8,193 nucleotides of DNA from positions 1-8,193 of the forward strand of contig JAOTZA010000144.1 of assembly GCA_029861655.1 (NCBI GenBank), read 5' to 3'. How positions within the stretch are numbered: the first letter of the stretch is position 1; every line of letters starts with the position of its first letter. The translations under genes were made by a program, and so were the position numbers. The notes beneath the pieces are model-generated. The model was not told the DNA's origin, did not search any database, and saw nothing but the letters and a program-made list of their open reading frames with translations. Positions 6,696 through 8,193 of this stretch are shown here, one piece after another. The stretch comes from Acidobacteriota bacterium. GTDB taxonomy: Bacteria > Acidobacteriota > Thermoanaerobaculia > Multivoradales > JAHEKO01.

Positions 6696-7781
6696 ATGTC
6701 AGCCGTCGTCAGGCGGAGAAGGCCAGCCGCCCTCCTTTTGTCGATTCCCTTTTTGTCGCTGGTCGCCTCTGGCGGCCACGTCCGGGCCGAATCTCCACCG
6801 TCGGAATCGCTCTTCGACAGTCACGAGACCTTGCGCCTGACGGTGCGGGCACCGCTTCGCGCTCTCGTCGAAAGCACGAAAGAGGACCACGACACCGACC
6901 TGGACCGGCGGGGATCGATCGCACTCGCCGAGGGCCCGGAGATCCCGGTGACGACGGGTGTCTTTGGCAAGAGTCGGCTCAAACACTGCACTATGCCGCC
7001 TCTTGTGCTCGACCCCGACCCGGTGGCGGCGCGCGGCACTCTATTCGAGGACCACAGCCCGCTGAGAATCGTGACCCACTGCGGTTACGAAACCGGATCC
7101 GATCGCTGGGCGCTGCTCGAGTACCTCGCGTACCGGACCTATCAGATCGTCGCAGACATCGCGCTCTCCGTGCGGCTTGCCGAGATCGAGTATCACGACA
7201 CGGGAAGAAACGACCACAAACAGATCGCCTACGGCTTTCTAGTCGAAGACATCAATGTGGCCGCCCGAGATCGAGGGCTCGAGTGGCTGACGCTACATCG
7301 ACAATCGCCGAGCCAGATCGACCCCGACCAGACAATCGTTCTCGCCTTGTTCCAGTTCATGATCGGCAACACCGATTGGTCGGTGCTCAGAGGACCCGCG
7401 GGTGAGCGCTGCTGTCACAACATGGCCGTTCTGGGCGGTGAAACCACTTCAGAGCGACAACTCCTGCCTTTCGACTTCGACCAGGCCGGGTTGGTGGACG
7501 CCCCGTACTCGCAACCCAGCGCAACAGTCAAGTTGCGAAACGTGCGGCAACGCCGGTACCGGGGGTTTTGCGTCCATAACGACAGTCTCCCCGCCGCGGT
7601 CGAACTCTTCAACCAGAAACGACCACTCATTGAAGAGCTCTTCAACGACGCTTCACTGCCACATCCCAAGATCCGACAACACGCTCTTCGATATGTGACG
7701 AACTTTTTCGAGCTGATCAACAACTCCAAGCGGCTGGAGAAACACATCCTCCAGCGCTGCCGAAGCCGAAGTGCAAACTAG
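6696..7781 (+). CDS. Predicted secreted protein with kinase-like (CotH/HipA/FAM20-like) motifs
   Basis: 361 residues from the ATG at 6696. An in-frame upstream ATG at 6627 lies inside the opposing gene and precedes the signal peptide, so it is rejected. Residues 1-31 form a signal peptide: RRRR at 6-9, hydrophobic AALLLSIPFLSLVA, and likely cleavage after VRA (31) before ES. The mature part shows a motif order that recalls atypical kinases. It has a basic stretch GKSRLKHC (91-98) followed by PPLVLD, GFLVEDIN with E184, MIGNTDWS (222-229, D227), HN (241-242) and LPFDFDQAG (257-265, D260 and D262). In kinase-like folds such as HipA and CotH, an Asp...Asn catalytic loop and a later metal-binding Asp are arranged in this way. 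Cysteines at 98, in HCGY, CC (239-240), FCVHN and near the C-terminus could form disulfides outside the cytoplasm. The secreted location is well supported; kinase activity is inference and the substrate is unknown. It diverges from the 561-residue gene, and a promoter in the short gap may serve both. Confidence 0.75.
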   Translation: MSAVVRRRRPAALLLSIPFLSLVASGGHVRAESPPSESLFDSHETLRLTVRAPLRALVESTKEDHDTDLDRRGSIALAEGPEIPVTTGVFGKSRLKHCTMPPLVLDPDPVAARGTLFEDHSPLRIVTHCGYETGSDRWALLEYLAYRTYQIVADIALSVRLAEIEYHDTGRNDHKQIAYGFLVEDINVAARDRGLEWLTLHRQSPSQIDPDQTIVLALFQFMIGNTDWSVLRGPAGERCCHNMAVLGGETTSERQLLPFDFDQAGLVDAPYSQPSATVKLRNVRQRRYRGFCVHNDSLPAAVELFNQKRPLIEELFNDASLPHPKIRQHALRYVTNFFELINNSKRLEKHILQRCRSRSAN

Positions 7782-7829
7782 GTTCCCGGTACCTGCGTCG
7801 AGCCATTGTCGAAGAGACAGACGTAACAA

Positions 7830-7845
7830 CCACGAACTATCGTGG
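7830..7845. promoter_or_regulatory. Small inverted repeat upstream of the last ORF
   Basis: CCACGA (7830-7835) and TCGTGG (7840-7845) are perfect reverse complements around an ACTA loop. The repeat lies 48 bases after the stop of the secreted-protein gene and 7 bases before a candidate -10 hexamer. No T tract follows, so it is a poor terminator. It could be an operator half-site pair or chance, because a 6-bp match is short. Confidence 0.3.
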
Positions 7846-7852
7846 CGCGGGT

Positions 7853-7858
7853 TAAGGT
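7853..7858 (+). promoter_or_regulatory. Candidate -10 hexamer (TAAGGT) for the ORF at 7866
   Basis: TAAGGT matches TANNNT and ends exactly 7 bases before the GTG at 7866, the same spacing as TAGGCT before the ATG at 6696. The seven bases between (TGGGCCC) contain no clear Shine-Dalgarno sequence. This favours a leaderless transcript. A -35 element is not obvious. Confidence 0.35.
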
Positions 7859-7865
7859 TGGGCCC

Positions 7866-8193
7866 GTGGGAACCCCCCTCGCAAAGGATCTCGAACTGGC
7901 ACGGGCGGCCGTCGGGCCTCTCGTCGAGAAGCAGAACCGGCAGGAGCTCGACGCCTACCAGTCGCTTGCCTGGCACCGCTCGCTTGCCGGGTTGCCGGTT
8001 CTGAATCTCGATGACGTTTCGGCAATTCCGTTTCTCGTCGATATCGAAGGTGTCGACGAGTATCAGCATCGCGCGCGGCTACGAGCCGGCGACGGAGACC
8101 TTTTCGCCGCCGGCACGGCGCAGAGCGAGGTCTACGAGGACTACTGCCGCGAAAAGCTCAAACTCGGACAGTCCGAGTACGTCTTTGCTCCCG
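7866..8193 (+). CDS. Uncharacterised protein, N-terminal part (runs off the right edge)
   Basis: An open frame of 109 codons with no stop runs from a GTG at 7866 to the window edge. It begins MGTPLAKDLELARAAVGPL and continues through EKQNRQELDAYQSLAWHRSL, GLPVLNLDDVSAIPFLVDIE, DEYQHRARLRAGDGDLFAAG and SEVYEDYCREKLKLGQSEYV. The composition is that of a soluble protein, with no signal peptide or membrane segment. Codon use (GC-rich third positions, common acidic and leucine codons) is like the neighbouring real genes. The GDGDL...G...YEDYCREKLKLG stretch faintly recalls the N-terminal lobe that precedes some ATP-grasp ligases, but this is a weak memory-based resemblance and I do not assign a function. 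The start is chosen because the frame is open from here and a -10-like TAAGGT lies 7 bases upstream. It follows the secreted-protein gene by 84 bases and seems to have its own promoter. Confidence 0.7.
   Translation, partial: MGTPLAKDLELARAAVGPLVEKQNRQELDAYQSLAWHRSLAGLPVLNLDDVSAIPFLVDIEGVDEYQHRARLRAGDGDLFAAGTAQSEVYEDYCREKLKLGQSEYVFAP

Noticed and set aside
7653..8069. 138-codon minus-strand frame spanning the gap between the last two genes
   Set aside because: It overlaps the conserved 3' end of the secreted-protein gene and the open frame from 7866, and it has no start signal or motif.

Overview
The window comes from a GC-rich bacterium (most codons end in G or C) and is densely packed with genes. 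I cannot place it taxonomically with confidence. A fused aspartokinase-homoserine dehydrogenase, an archaeal/fungal-type asd inside the thr operon, and large uncharacterised ORFs would fit an environmental lineage such as Acidobacteriota, but this is inference.

Positions 2-4869 (+ strand) hold an almost complete aspartate-to-threonine operon. In order it carries the C-terminal part of a bifunctional aspartokinase/homoserine dehydrogenase (thrA; the kinase catalytic domain lies upstream of the window), aspartate-semialdehyde dehydrogenase (asd), homoserine kinase (thrB) and threonine synthase (thrC). Successive genes overlap by 1, 8 and 4 bases, so they are probably co-transcribed and translationally coupled. 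Together the four products cover every step from aspartate to threonine. The two ACT domains on ThrA are the likely site of end-product feedback.

Positions 4859-4965 hold a striking repeat between the convergent genes thrC and the next, minus-strand gene. It has 27-base inverted arms around a 38-base loop, plus a perfect 15-base tandem copy of the outer end of the right arm. The left arm includes the thrC stop codon. It could act as a bidirectional terminator, and it has REP/BIME-like traits.

Positions 4972-6657 (- strand) encode a 561-residue protein that I do not recognise, with a GNAT-like segment in its middle. A 38-base divergent gap separates it from a + strand gene (6696-7781) for a predicted secreted protein with a kinase-like motif set (GNTDW, HN, DFD). 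After an 83-base gap, a GTG-initiated ORF (7866 onward) runs off the right edge. The two + strand starts at 6696 and 7866 each have a TANGNT hexamer exactly 7 bases upstream, a layout compatible with leaderless transcripts.

I saw no tRNA, rRNA, CRISPR array, transposase or complete insertion sequence.
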